NCBI RefSeq assembly: GCF_006265175.1
Contig: NZ_VDCQ01000003.1
Coordinates: forward strand, 188,059 to 252,058
Length of the DNA stretch: 64,000 nt
Source: Paenibacillus hemerocallicola
GTDB taxonomy: Bacteria; Bacillota; Bacilli; Paenibacillales; NBRC-103111
Reading direction: 5' to 3'
Below, piece by piece: positions 9,128-17,800 of this stretch. How positions within the stretch are numbered: the stretch's first letter is position 1; the number at the start of each line of letters is the position of its first letter. The position numbers and the translations under genes were made by a program. The notes under the pieces are model-generated. The model saw nothing but the letters and a program-made list of their open reading frames with translations. It had not been told where the DNA came from and made no database searches.

Positions 9128-11095
9128 ATGAGCAGGTACATGACAATGGCGAGACCGTTGGCGAAGGTGGCAGGTGCGGCATTCATCCTGTTCGGGATGA
9201 ACGGTTTGATCAACTATGCGCTGATGAAGCCGCTTAACGGCGCGTCGGACGCGGTCAACCGGTTCCGCTACCATTTGGACGATGCCGTATTCACGTTGCT
9301 ATTTGTTTTCATAGCGATTGTTTTTTGGGCGATGTTTGCCGTTCTCCCACGGGAGCGCGGGTATTTTTATCTTGGCGTGATCTCGTTATTGACATCGCTG
9401 CAGCTGTTTTGGGATTGGGATGACAAAAGCTTATTGTTCGGACCTTTCGCGGAAGTTCCATACGGGTCGTTGGTTATCAAATGCGGCATTGTTTTCCTGC
9501 TGTTCTCTTTTATCGCTTACTTGCTGGGAACCGCAAAAAGACCGATCACCCGCGGACTCCTCTGGGCGGAAGGCGTGCTTTGGGCGACGATTTTCACAGC
9601 GACGCTGCTATCGGCCGACGAATCTTTGTTCATTGTCCTCAACCGGCTGTTTCTGGTTCTAGTATTCTTAAACATGGCGCTCTGCATCTCGCAATTTCTA
9701 ACGTTGTTACGCCGCAACGAACATCAAGCGGAGCTCCGGTGGATTGCGTTCGGATTCGTCTTATTTGCGCTCGTTCTGCTGCCTGATCCGGTGAAAGATT
9801 TGATGGAAGAAGTCGAGGGACGCCATCTCGGATATCGTTTTGTATTCTGGGAGCAATGTCTGGAAGATACGTTCCCGTGGGCATTGCTCTCGTTGTTGAC
9901 GGTGTTCGGCGTGGTGTTTTTTCGCCGGTTCGTCCAGACGCTGAAGGACAATAGGGCCGTTACTGAAGAGCTTTGGTCGAAAAACGCGGCCCTGGAGCAG
10001 GAAATGGATACCCGGCAGCGGTTGGATCAATTGTTGTCCGAGATGCTGCGTACCTACCGGGTCGCCGATTGGGAGAAATGCGTCATCCGGGAAGGACAAC
10101 GATATTTTCAACCGCATGAGTTTGTTTTGGTGAAGTACGATGAAGCGAATGGGTCCATTAGTCTTGAAGGAGCCAACGATCCTTCTTCTATTGAGGAGGA
10201 CATCGGAGAGACGCTGCGATCGAAACGGAATCCGATGTCCCCCGGAGAGGCGATGATTACACCTTCGATGGTGCTAGGATCGGCTGGGGGCACGAATGAA
10301 ACGAAGCTTTTTTTGGCGGTACATTCCGCGGATGTCGGTCCGGTCTACGTTGAAGAACGAGCCAAGTTCGCCTTATCGCTCATGTCGAAATATGTGTCGA
10401 TCTTTTATGAATACTTTCAATTGCTTGAGGGCCGGTTAAAGGAAATGGAGCAAAGGCAAGCTGACGGCGCGCCTTGGCTGTCCAAGCTGTTCATGCAGAT
10501 GGTGGAAAAGGAACGGAAACGGCTGGCCTCCGATCTTCATGACGAGGCGTTGCAAGAACTGCTCCATATTCGCCGCTTGTTGGATCGAGCGTCGATCGGA
10601 CAATCGTCGCCCGAAGACATGGAGCAATTACGGCTTGGTTTGGATAACGCCGAGTTCATGATCCGGGAAACGTGCCGAGAGCTGATGCCGTCTTTTTTGT
10701 CCGATCAAGGCGTGCTGCATGCGATTTCCAGACTAGTGGAGAAAACCCGGCTGCGGGCCGACTTTCATCTGGAATATTATCCCTTGCCCCTAACCGCTTC
10801 TCTCAGCGACGAGCAAACGACGACGATCTATAGAGTCGTGCAGGAGCTTATCAATAATGCGGTGAAACATTCGGAAGCCAGCCGGGTAGCATTGGAGGTC
10901 GGTCAGCAGGGAGGAGAGTTGCATATCCGATATACGGATGACGGTAAAGGTATGGAGACCGGTATCGATTTCTCTTCTACGAACCGCTTCGGATTAAGAG
11001 GCATTGCGGAGCGGATTCGCATGGCCGGAGGGGAAGTATTGGTGCAGTCAGCGCCCGGCCAAGGGGTTGCGGTCCGGTGTACCTTGCCAGTCTAG
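9128..11095 (+). CDS. Membrane sensor histidine kinase, HisKA_3 (NarL partner) type
   Basis: A 655-residue kinase. The first about 270 residues hold roughly eight hydrophobic segments, as in ComP-like sensors. A coiled linker and a GAF-sized region (about 300-430) follow. The HisKA_3 box is KERKRLASDLHDEALQELL, with His in DLHDE as the phospho-acceptor. The ATPase domain shows VQELINNAVKHSE (N box), YTDDGKGM (G1) and FGLRGIAERI (G2). The start is uncertain: ATG 9128 abuts GAAGG, ATG 9140 is an alternative. It faces a LuxR-type response regulator across 23 bases; convergent rather than operonic pairing is uncommon. Confidence 0.93.
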   Translation: MSRYMTMARPLAKVAGAAFILFGMNGLINYALMKPLNGASDAVNRFRYHLDDAVFTLLFVFIAIVFWAMFAVLPRERGYFYLGVISLLTSLQLFWDWDDKSLLFGPFAEVPYGSLVIKCGIVFLLFSFIAYLLGTAKRPITRGLLWAEGVLWATIFTATLLSADESLFIVLNRLFLVLVFLNMALCISQFLTLLRRNEHQAELRWIAFGFVLFALVLLPDPVKDLMEEVEGRHLGYRFVFWEQCLEDTFPWALLSLLTVFGVVFFRRFVQTLKDNRAVTEELWSKNAALEQEMDTRQRLDQLLSEMLRTYRVADWEKCVIREGQRYFQPHEFVLVKYDEANGSISLEGANDPSSIEEDIGETLRSKRNPMSPGEAMITPSMVLGSAGGTNETKLFLAVHSADVGPVYVEERAKFALSLMSKYVSIFYEYFQLLEGRLKEMEQRQADGAPWLSKLFMQMVEKERKRLASDLHDEALQELLHIRRLLDRASIGQSSPEDMEQLRLGLDNAEFMIRETCRELMPSFLSDQGVLHAISRLVEKTRLRADFHLEYYPLPLTASLSDEQTTTIYRVVQELINNAVKHSEASRVALEVGQQGGELHIRYTDDGKGMETGIDFSSTNRFGLRGIAERIRMAGGEVLVQSAPGQGVAVRCTLPV

Positions 11096-11118
11096 TGCGG
11101 TGTACCGAAAATAACCGG

Positions 11119-11784
11119 TTACACATCCACGTTCAGCCACCTTAACTCGATCCCCTTCATGACCGCCTCCTGGCGGGAGGACACACTCAATTTCTCGAAC
11201 AGATGGGAGATCATATATTCGACATTGCGCTGGCTCATGAAAAGCCGGTCCGCAATGTCTTTATTTTTATGCCCCTGCGCGATCAGCTTCAAGACGGCTA
11301 ATTCTTTATCCGTTAACGTCCGGTTAGCGGCCCCGGCCTTTGAGCCCGGGCCGAGGGAGCGGCTATCTTTGGTTCTCAGCTGCTTGGCGAGATGAAGGGG
11401 AAGAACCGTTAATTGCTGCATGGCTAGCTGAAGACTACCGATAAATTCCGGTTCGCCGAGCGATTTCTCCATAATGCCGGTTACCCCGATCTCGATCAGT
11501 CTGTCGTAATGCTCCGAGATGTCCTCGCCGGTCAAAATGACAATGGTCGCAGCCGGATGGCGCTGCAGGGTCGCTTCCGACAATTCGAAGCCGTTCATCC
11601 CCGGCAGCTTCAGATCAAACACGAATAGATCGAAAAGGGCTTGATCCATCCGGTTCAGTGCTTCCGCTCCGCTTGATGCGATTGTCACGTTGAAGCCGTG
11701 TTTTTCCAATATGATGGCGGTTCCGGCCAAAAAGGTCCGGTGATCGTCTACCAATAAAATATGTTTCAAAACGGATACCCCCAC
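11119..11784 (-). CDS. NarL/LuxR-family response regulator
   Basis: A 221-residue regulator. I chose the GTG at 11784 because AAAGGAG lies six bases upstream and the receiver begins within eight residues (KHILLVDDHRT); the frame is open further back, to 11910, without a site. The receiver has the acidic DD pair, phospho-acceptor Asp in VFDLKLPGMNG and the usual TGED strand. The C-terminal LuxR helix-turn-helix is LTDKELAVLKLIAQG...NKDIADRLFMSQRNVEYMI. It probably pairs with the kinase at 9128. The 23 bases between the two genes contain a short hairpin with GTGTA/TACAC arms that could terminate both. Confidence 0.92.
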   Translation of the reverse strand: MGVSVLKHILLVDDHRTFLAGTAIILEKHGFNVTIASSGAEALNRMDQALFDLFVFDLKLPGMNGFELSEATLQRHPAATIVILTGEDISEHYDRLIEIGVTGIMEKSLGEPEFIGSLQLAMQQLTVLPLHLAKQLRTKDSRSLGPGSKAGAANRTLTDKELAVLKLIAQGHKNKDIADRLFMSQRNVEYMISHLFEKLSVSSRQEAVMKGIELRWLNVDV

Positions 11785-11979
11785 ATGACGCTCCTTTGAA
11801 ATGATTTCAGTATACCATGCCGGACGTATGGATTCACCGCAACTGTCGCGAGCGAGACCGAAACAATCACCCTTTTCTGCCGAAGTTCGATTTGCGCGGA
11901 TACGCCTCATTCTTTCGGTGAGCTTCCTATGAATGCCGTGTTACCGTAGAAGCATGAACACCGGGAAGGGGATACAAAA

Positions 11980-13101
11980 ATGGAAAAGCGGTTGATCTAT
12001 CTGGATTCGTTGAAAGTATTCATGACGGTGCTGGTCGTGCTTCACCACACGGCGATCATTTACGGTGGATCGGGAAGCTGGTTTTATTACGAGCATCAGG
12101 ACGATGTTGTCGTTAACACGTTATTAACGATGTTTACGGCCGTCAATCAGTCGTTTTTTATGGGGTTGTTTTTCTTCATATCCGGTTTTGTGACGCCTGC
12201 TTCTTATGATCGTCATGGGGCAGGCCATTTCCTGAAGTTACGCCTGTTCCGGTTCGGCATTCCGCTGTTATTCTACATGCTGGTGATCGCTCCTCTTCTG
12301 CAGTATGTTGCCTCCGGATATAACGGTTCTCTGGGTACCTTTATACAAGAAGAAATAATCCCCAATCCACTTCAAGGTGTCATTGCTTTTGCTGTGGGGC
12401 CGTTGTGGTATTTGGAGGCGCTGCTGCTGTTCTTTGCCGGGTATGCCGGGTTTCGCAGGCTGACCGCAGGCAAATGCCGCGGCAAACGCATCGCCTTGTC
12501 GCCGAGTTTGATAGCCGGCTATGTCGTAGCCGTTGCGGCAACGAATTTTGTGATACGTTTGGCATACCCCGTCGGAGAAGATGTTTTGAATTTGCAGTTG
12601 GCCTATTTCCCGGCTTATATCGGCTTGTTCATGGCGGGCGTTGCTGCCTATCGCGGGCAATGGCTGCAGCAGCTCACCAATGACTCGGCGCGGAAATGGA
12701 AGTGGGTGGTCGTAGTGCTGATCATTTTGATGGCTGCAGGGATGGCGCTCGGAGGAGCAATGGAAGGAGATATCTCCATGTTTATGGGAGGAATTAGTTG
12801 GCAATCGGCATTCTATTCCATGATTGATCCGCTGATGGGTCTGGGCATTTCCTATGTACTGTTGGTATGGTTTCGCGAGCGTTGGAGCGCGGCAACGAAG
12901 TCAATCGGATGGCTGTCCGCCAACGCCTTTCTTGTGTATATCCTTCATGCGTTGTTCGTCACCTACGCGGCCTTTGCGCTTCGTGATCTGGGTTGGAACC
13001 CGATGATGAAATTCATATTGGCCGGTTGTGCCGCGGTCCTTCTTTCCTACACGGCGGCATCGCTCATCCGGCGAATCCCCGGTGTCAAGAAGGTGGTTTG
13101 A
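11980..13101 (+). CDS. Membrane acyltransferase (Acyl_transf_3 / OatA-like)
   Basis: A 373-residue polytopic membrane protein with about ten hydrophobic segments. The N-terminus RLIYLDSLKVFMTVLVVLHH carries the conserved Arg and the paired His of the acyltransferase-3 family, which O-acylates sugars, peptidoglycan or exopolysaccharide at the membrane. It lacks the extracytoplasmic SGNH domain of full OatA proteins, as in OpgC-like members. GGGG lies upstream of the ATG. It is divergent from the response regulator and could be its target, but no shared site was recognised. Confidence 0.87.
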   Translation: MEKRLIYLDSLKVFMTVLVVLHHTAIIYGGSGSWFYYEHQDDVVVNTLLTMFTAVNQSFFMGLFFFISGFVTPASYDRHGAGHFLKLRLFRFGIPLLFYMLVIAPLLQYVASGYNGSLGTFIQEEIIPNPLQGVIAFAVGPLWYLEALLLFFAGYAGFRRLTAGKCRGKRIALSPSLIAGYVVAVAATNFVIRLAYPVGEDVLNLQLAYFPAYIGLFMAGVAAYRGQWLQQLTNDSARKWKWVVVVLIILMAAGMALGGAMEGDISMFMGGISWQSAFYSMIDPLMGLGISYVLLVWFRERWSAATKSIGWLSANAFLVYILHALFVTYAAFALRDLGWNPMMKFILAGCAAVLLSYTAASLIRRIPGVKKVV

Positions 13102-13340
13102 ACATCGTATGCGGACACCAAGCTCGAGGGTGAAACGGAACGGCGGGTATTGCAAGCCAGCCAATTTTAAAGTTGTACAAAAGTATACTATTGTCGGCAA
13201 TCCGCAGAGGACGACTGCGTCGGGCAAGCTGTGCAGCGTCCACCCTTGCGAGGGTTACGAGGGCGGTGCCGGCCCGACGCCAGGCTATAGTGATAAGATT
13301 CGAGTAACAATGGACAAGTTTCGCACATTAAAACTAGGGC

Positions 13341-13394
13341 TGTGGCAGGTCGCGGTAAGGCACGCTGTTGCAGCCCCATCCGGTTTTTTGGCCG
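13341..13394 (+). terminator. Hairpin with T-run downstream of the acyltransferase region
   Basis: GGGCTG-x3-CAG pairs with CTG-x3-CAGCCC across a 16-base loop, and a GGTTTTTTGG tract follows about eight bases later. The distance to the T-run is longer than usual, so the call is tentative. Confidence 0.4.
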
Positions 13395-13652
13395 CCGAGT
13401 CCGCCTTGTTTGCTTGTGTCAGCCAAATTGCGATTGGACCGACTCATTTCTCGAGAATCACTCACAGAAAGGAGGAAAATAAAGAGAAATATCGAATTCA
13501 ATACTTCCTAACCGGACAGCTCATGCTCCGGTCTTTCTAGAGAAGTTTTGTAATCCGTGATTGTATCGTGTAGCTATGGAGGAGTTTCAATGATTATAAG
13601 CACAGACTTGAGAGATCGTTCGCTTGGGTCAAAAATCGGACCAACGAAATGA

Positions 13653-13696
13653 AGATGGCGGTACTAGGGAAGTATCCCTGGGCCGCCATTTCTTGA
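13653..13696. terminator. Probable bidirectional terminator before the AraC gene end
   Basis: GATGGCGG pairs with CCGCCATTTC, with an inner TAGGGA/TCCCTG pairing. It lies directly after the 20-codon frame at 13590 and about 30 bases downstream of the reverse-strand AraC stop codon, so it may serve both strands. Confidence 0.6.
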
Positions 13697-13727
13697 TTCC
13701 GGTCTATAGTGATCGTTGGCAATGAGC

Positions 13728-14573
13728 TTATGTCCGCCCATTTTTTGCAGCTTCTTTTCGGGCAGCTGCGCTAAGCCCTGGAAGCGGAACAAAAGCGATG
13801 GAATGGCCCTTCTGTACGGCGGTGGGGGCGACTCCGGTAAATTTTTTGAAGATGCGATGGAAATAAGATTGCTCGCAGTATCCGAGATGATCGGAAATTT
13901 CCGCAATTGTCATGCCGCCCCCTTTCAACAATTCGCAGGCCACGGATACTTTGACCTGATGAATGTAATCGATGGGCGTTTGTCCCAGCATTTCCTTGAA
14001 TATTCTCGTAACGTGGTTCGGGGATCGGTCGATGTGATGCGCCAAGTCGGACAGCTGAATCGGCTTGCAATGATTGTGCACGATATAGTTTTGCAGTCTG
14101 TTGATCAAGTCCTTTTTGACGGCTGAGCTATGTTTGTGCCGCGCATCGTGAATCAATCTCCCGACCAACTCGAGTAAGATCCCTTGGCAGATCAGATGCC
14201 CCCCGTGCACTTGATCGAACCATTGCATCAGAAGCATGGAGAAACGCTGCCTGAAGTAGTTGGCGTTGTGCATGCTCCATTTGAATACGACGTGTTCGCG
14301 CAATACGTCCAAGGCTGCTTCCGCCTCACCTGAAGCAGTGAAGTGCGCGGAATATTTCTGATGCGGGCCTTTGGCATCGTTTTGGCAGGAACGTATCGTG
14401 CCGGAGGGGATAAACAGAACGTCCCCTTCGTGAAGCTCGAGCACTTCTTCTTTTACTTGGTATATAACTTTTCCGCCTGAAACGAAGATCAGAATATGGT
14501 GATAAACGGGCTCGTCACGGATTTGCCATTTCTCGATGCGGTCGTCGTACAAGACGGATTTCAAAGTAAACAT
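13728..14573 (-). CDS. AraC-family transcriptional regulator with cupin sensor
   Basis: A 281-residue regulator. Residues 10-100 look like an AraC-type cupin: PVYHHILIFVSGGKVIYQVKEEVLELHEGDVLFIP in outline, with EGDVLFIPSG as the recognisable turn. The C-terminal hundred residues are a double helix-turn-helix (IQLSDLAHHIDRSPNHVTRIF and TIAEISDHLGYCEQSYFHR). It is divergent from the amidohydrolase/Rieske operon across 220 bases, so it is the likely activator of that operon. The segment after the HTH ends in a short basic tail. Confidence 0.92.
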   Translation of the reverse strand: MFTLKSVLYDDRIEKWQIRDEPVYHHILIFVSGGKVIYQVKEEVLELHEGDVLFIPSGTIRSCQNDAKGPHQKYSAHFTASGEAEAALDVLREHVVFKWSMHNANYFRQRFSMLLMQWFDQVHGGHLICQGILLELVGRLIHDARHKHSSAVKKDLINRLQNYIVHNHCKPIQLSDLAHHIDRSPNHVTRIFKEMLGQTPIDYIHQVKVSVACELLKGGGMTIAEISDHLGYCEQSYFHRIFKKFTGVAPTAVQKGHSIAFVPLPGLSAAARKEAAKNGRT

Positions 14574-14793
14574 GAGAGCAATCTACCTCTCCCTCTCCAA
14601 ACCGGAAAGCGATTTTGTCCTTAACGGGGTAAGGTGCTTATTCTATTCTACGTACGAGTTCAATGTCCTTTTTCATCGGATGCAATTAATAAAAGGGTTG
14701 AATCGTTCAAAAAGAATCGCTAACGTTCATGGATATTGAAATCGCGATCGTGATAAATTGGAGGTAAGTTTAAGGCAGAGGGGGTTTCGAATA

Positions 14794-15852
14794 TTGAGTG
14801 AAAAAATAAAGATCATTGACTGCGATGTACACAATTCGCTAAGAAGCGAAAGAGACTTGCTGCCCTACTTGCCTGATGCGTGGAAGGACCGGGTAGCCCA
14901 ATCGGGACTCGGCCTGATGTACTCCGGGTACTACTCTCCCGTCGGCGTCGGACGGCAAGATGCGATGCCTCCGGGCGGCGGCGGCGTCGGATCGGATCCG
15001 GATTTCGTCATCAAGCAGCTGATGGAGCCGTATAACATGGAATACGCGATTTTGACCGGCAATTTGTTCAGCGTATCGGTAGGCCATGATCCGGATTTTG
15101 CAGCTGTCGTGGCTAGCGCTTATAACGATTATTTGATCGAACATTGGCTCGACAAAGATCCCAGGTTCAAAGGCTCCCTATTCGTCGCTTTGCAGGACCC
15201 GCAACTAGCCGCCAAAGAAATCGACAGGCTCGGTTCCCACCCAGGCTTCGTCCAAGTGGTGAGCAGCAGCGCTTCCCGAATGCCGCTCGGCCAACGGTAT
15301 TATCATCCGATCTATGAAGCGGCCGAGAGAAACGGTCTGCCAATCGCGCTCCATCCCGGAGCGGAGGGGGCGGGACAGGCCAATCCGCCTACGGCGGCGG
15401 GTTATCCGACGTGGTACATCGAATGGCATACTTGTCTTTCGACGACATTCATGGCGCATCTCACCAGTCTAATATGCGAGGGCGTATTCGAGAAATATCC
15501 GCGTCTGAAATTCGTATTTATCGAGGGCGGCGTATCATGGCTGCCGCATCTGATGTGGAGGCTCGATAAAAACTACACGGCGCTGCGTTCTCAAGTACCT
15601 TGGCTGAAAAAAATGCCGAGCGCTTACATTCGCGATCACTGCTTCTTCACGACTCAACCGATTGAGGAGCCGAGCCAACCGTCCCATCTGAAGCATATTT
15701 TCGAAATGATCGACGCGGAGCACATTTTGCTTTATTCCAGCGACTACCCGCATTGGGATTTCGACTCTCCCGATCACATTCTGAGATGGTTGAAGCCGGA
15801 AGAGCGGAGACGCATTTTTTACGAGAATGCCAAGCAGTTATACAAGCTGTAG
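14794..15852 (+). CDS. Metal-dependent amidohydrolase (Amidohydro_2, ACMSD-like)
   Basis: A 352-residue TIM-barrel enzyme. I chose TTG at 14794 because GAGGGGG lies eight bases upstream and the metal motif follows at once (KIIDCDVHN: DxH near residue 8). Other expected ligands are His in GLPIALHPG and the acid in LLYSSDYPHWDFDSP near the C-terminus. Relatives decarboxylate or hydrolyse aromatic or related carboxylic acids. The frame overlaps nothing but is followed within 13 bases by a Rieske ferredoxin gene, a pairing typical of aromatic-compound or uronate-derived acid catabolism. The substrate is unknown. Confidence 0.85.
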   Translation: MSEKIKIIDCDVHNSLRSERDLLPYLPDAWKDRVAQSGLGLMYSGYYSPVGVGRQDAMPPGGGGVGSDPDFVIKQLMEPYNMEYAILTGNLFSVSVGHDPDFAAVVASAYNDYLIEHWLDKDPRFKGSLFVALQDPQLAAKEIDRLGSHPGFVQVVSSSASRMPLGQRYYHPIYEAAERNGLPIALHPGAEGAGQANPPTAAGYPTWYIEWHTCLSTTFMAHLTSLICEGVFEKYPRLKFVFIEGGVSWLPHLMWRLDKNYTALRSQVPWLKKMPSAYIRDHCFFTTQPIEEPSQPSHLKHIFEMIDAEHILLYSSDYPHWDFDSPDHILRWLKPEERRRIFYENAKQLYKL

Positions 15853-15865
15853 AGAGGAAGGCACC

Positions 15866-16216
15866 ATGACTGTACATGTTGTAGGCACTGCCGATCAGAT
15901 TGGCGAAGGAGAATATCGCGTATACGACGTCTCGGGTCGTTCCATCGTGATTTACAATATACAGGGAGAATATTACGCGTTATTGAACTACTGTCCTCAT
16001 CAAGGGGCTGAAATGTGCAAAGGGCGGGTGTGCGGGACGAACTTGCCCTCCGATGTATATGAGTATGCGTTCGGGCGAGTTGGCGAAATCGTCAGATGTC
16101 CATGGCACGGCTGGGAATTCGAGATCAAAACCGGTAAATCGCTCGTCCGCGCAAATATGAGGCTGCTCCGCTATGAGGTTGTCCTCGAAGACGGCAAGCT
16201 AGTGGTAAAGATATAA
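15866..16216 (+). CDS. Rieske [2Fe-2S] ferredoxin-like protein
   Basis: A 116-residue soluble protein. The cluster ligands are visible as CPHQGAEM and, about 40 residues later, CPWHGWEF, giving the C-x-H ... C-x2-H Rieske pattern. The spacing between the two boxes is longer than in short ferredoxins because of an inserted segment (NLPSDVYEYAFGRVGEI). The ATG at 15866 has AGAGAGGAAGG upstream. It lies 13 bases after the amidohydrolase and is probably cotranscribed; no oxygenase catalytic subunit or reductase is nearby, so its electron partner is unknown. Confidence 0.9.
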   Translation: MTVHVVGTADQIGEGEYRVYDVSGRSIVIYNIQGEYYALLNYCPHQGAEMCKGRVCGTNLPSDVYEYAFGRVGEIVRCPWHGWEFEIKTGKSLVRANMRLLRYEVVLEDGKLVVKI

Positions 16217-16259
16217 CGTTGAGTGCCAAGTGGAGTAGAGGTGAACATGCAGCACGAAA

Positions 16260-16273
16260 TGAAAACGTTTACA
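16260..16273. promoter_or_regulatory. cre site upstream of a solute-binding lipoprotein gene
   Basis: TGAAAACGTTTACA matches the CcpA cre consensus TGWAANCGNTNWCA at every position. It lies 68 bases upstream of the GTG start at 16341, between the Rieske gene and the lipoprotein gene, and marks a separate carbon-regulated promoter. Confidence 0.7.
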
Positions 16274-16340
16274 TTTGTATTGCTGCAGCGATTATGCGAT
16301 TTTAGGAAGAAAGCGAACGACTTAAAAGGGGGACAAGCAC

Positions 16341-17678
16341 GTGGCGATCTTATCGAAAAAAATGGGAATGGTGCCTTTATTGTTCATGCTGCCGCTTGCC
16401 GCTTGCGGCAAATCAGACAGCGGTTCCGCAGGTAATATACCTGGCGCGCAGATACCACCGGCGGAAATTGTTTTCTACGGGGGCTCGACTCAGCCGAAAG
16501 ATTTCTTCGATAAACAGTACGGAGAATTGCTTTATAAAAAATTTCCTCAGCATACGTTCAAGTATATTCAGATGCCCAGCACGAACCTTCAGGAAGGTAC
16601 GGCCAAGCTGCTGGCGGAAGGCCAGCGGATCGATATTTTCTATAATAATATCGGGATTTTCGAGAATACGCTGTTTTCGTTCGGGATGCAGTACGATATG
16701 ACCGATCTGATGAAGAAGCATCAGGTCGATCTGGGCCGGCTGGAGCAAGAATCGATCAAAGCGATGAAGCAGTTTTCCGGAGGAAAAACGTACGGCGTTC
16801 CGGTCACCGATATGAAATTTGTATTATTCTACAACAAAGATATATTTGATAAATTTGGCGTCGCTTATCCGAGAGACGGCATGACGTGGGATGAGGCGAT
16901 AGAGCTTGGCAAGAAGCTGACGAGATTTGAGAACGGCATTCAGTATGTCGGTTTGAGTACGTCCCCCAGTCAATTCATTGCTCAGAACCAGTTGTCCATC
17001 CCGATAGTCAACAACCAGACGGAGCTGCCGACTATAAATACGAACGCCGGCTGGCGCAAGCTGTTCGATGCGCTGTTCGTGCAGCCGATGCAGGATAACG
17101 GCGTTCGCAGCAAGATTGGAACATTGAAATCGATACCGGCCAACGATGCGTTCGTGACGAAGCAAGATTTGGCGATGTATGCGTACAACATTGCCATCTA
17201 TATCAGCCCAAGTTTAATTCCGGCCATGCAGCAATTCAATTGGGATATGGTTACGGTGCCCGTCTTCCCCGAAGCGCCGGGAGTCGGTTCGCAGACGACC
17301 CCGTTTTACTTCGGCTTGACCAACATGACGAAAGAGAAGGACGCCGCCATGGAAGTGTTGAAGTTTATGATTTCGGACGAGTACCAGAGCTGGGTTTCCC
17401 GGCGCGGCTTGATTCCGACCTTGATGACCGAGGAAACGAAGAGAGAGTATGGGAAGGAAACGGCTTTTCTGGATAAAAATTATGCCGCCCTCTTCAAGTA
17501 CAAGAACGCGCCGATCCCGCCTTACGCGGATTATACGTTCTCGGTGAACAGCGTATATGCGGCTTCCGCATTGCCAGTGGCGAATGGTACGAAAGATATG
17601 AATACGGCGTTCCGCGAAGCGGAGGAGCTGGCACTCAAACGGATCGAAGAAGCCAAGAGGAACAGAACGGCAAAGTAG
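16341..17678 (+). CDS. Extracellular solute-binding lipoprotein, third copy
   Basis: A 445-residue lipoprotein that starts with GTG after AAAGGGGGAC. The lipobox is LAAC with Cys22. It has the family core FYNKDIFDKFGVAYPRDGM and the C-terminal MNTAFREAEELALKRI helix. Among the six copies it has one of the longer N-terminal linkers after the Cys (SDSGSAGNI). It is preceded by a full-match cre and followed by a Tat-exported beta-helix gene with its own cre, so the pair is likely a carbon-repressed module. No permease gene is adjacent. Confidence 0.9.
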   Translation: MAILSKKMGMVPLLFMLPLAACGKSDSGSAGNIPGAQIPPAEIVFYGGSTQPKDFFDKQYGELLYKKFPQHTFKYIQMPSTNLQEGTAKLLAEGQRIDIFYNNIGIFENTLFSFGMQYDMTDLMKKHQVDLGRLEQESIKAMKQFSGGKTYGVPVTDMKFVLFYNKDIFDKFGVAYPRDGMTWDEAIELGKKLTRFENGIQYVGLSTSPSQFIAQNQLSIPIVNNQTELPTINTNAGWRKLFDALFVQPMQDNGVRSKIGTLKSIPANDAFVTKQDLAMYAYNIAIYISPSLIPAMQQFNWDMVTVPVFPEAPGVGSQTTPFYFGLTNMTKEKDAAMEVLKFMISDEYQSWVSRRGLIPTLMTEETKREYGKETAFLDKNYAALFKYKNAPIPPYADYTFSVNSVYAASALPVANGTKDMNTAFREAEELALKRIEEAKRNRTAK

Positions 17679-17761
17679 ACGAAATGCGAAAGGTCAAATC
17701 GCGGGATTCGCCCATGCGGGAGCTAATCCCGCCCGGACTGCCGGTATATATTCGATCGATT

Positions 17762-17775
17762 TGTAAACGATTTCA
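17762..17775. promoter_or_regulatory. cre site upstream of the second beta-helix gene
   Basis: TGTAAACGATTTCA matches every position of the cre consensus TGWAANCGNTNWCA. It is 25 bases upstream of the start at 17801, close enough that CcpA binding would block transcription or initiation. Confidence 0.7.
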
Positions 17776-17800
17776 TTTTATGTTGTAGGAGGAATGCACG

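Larger units (their letters stand above)
13102..13727. other. Gene-free 626-base region with several hairpins
   Basis: No convincing protein gene is seen. Bases 13209-13241 hold GGACG-A-CTGC pairing with GCAG-CGTCC, followed at 13242-13255 by ACCCT-TGCG-AGGGT and then GGCG/CGCC pairings to about 13290. A TATACT box at 13184 could be a -10, but no -35 fits. At 13590 a ribosome site (GGAGGAG) precedes a 20-codon frame (MIISTDLRDRSLGSKIGPTK) that stops at 13652, directly before a hairpin. The whole may be an untranslated RNA or decayed DNA. Confidence 0.35.

Noticed and set aside
13028-13540. 170-codon forward frame past the acyltransferase end
   Set aside because: It overlaps the acyltransferase, runs through hairpins and a terminator and has no recognisable content.
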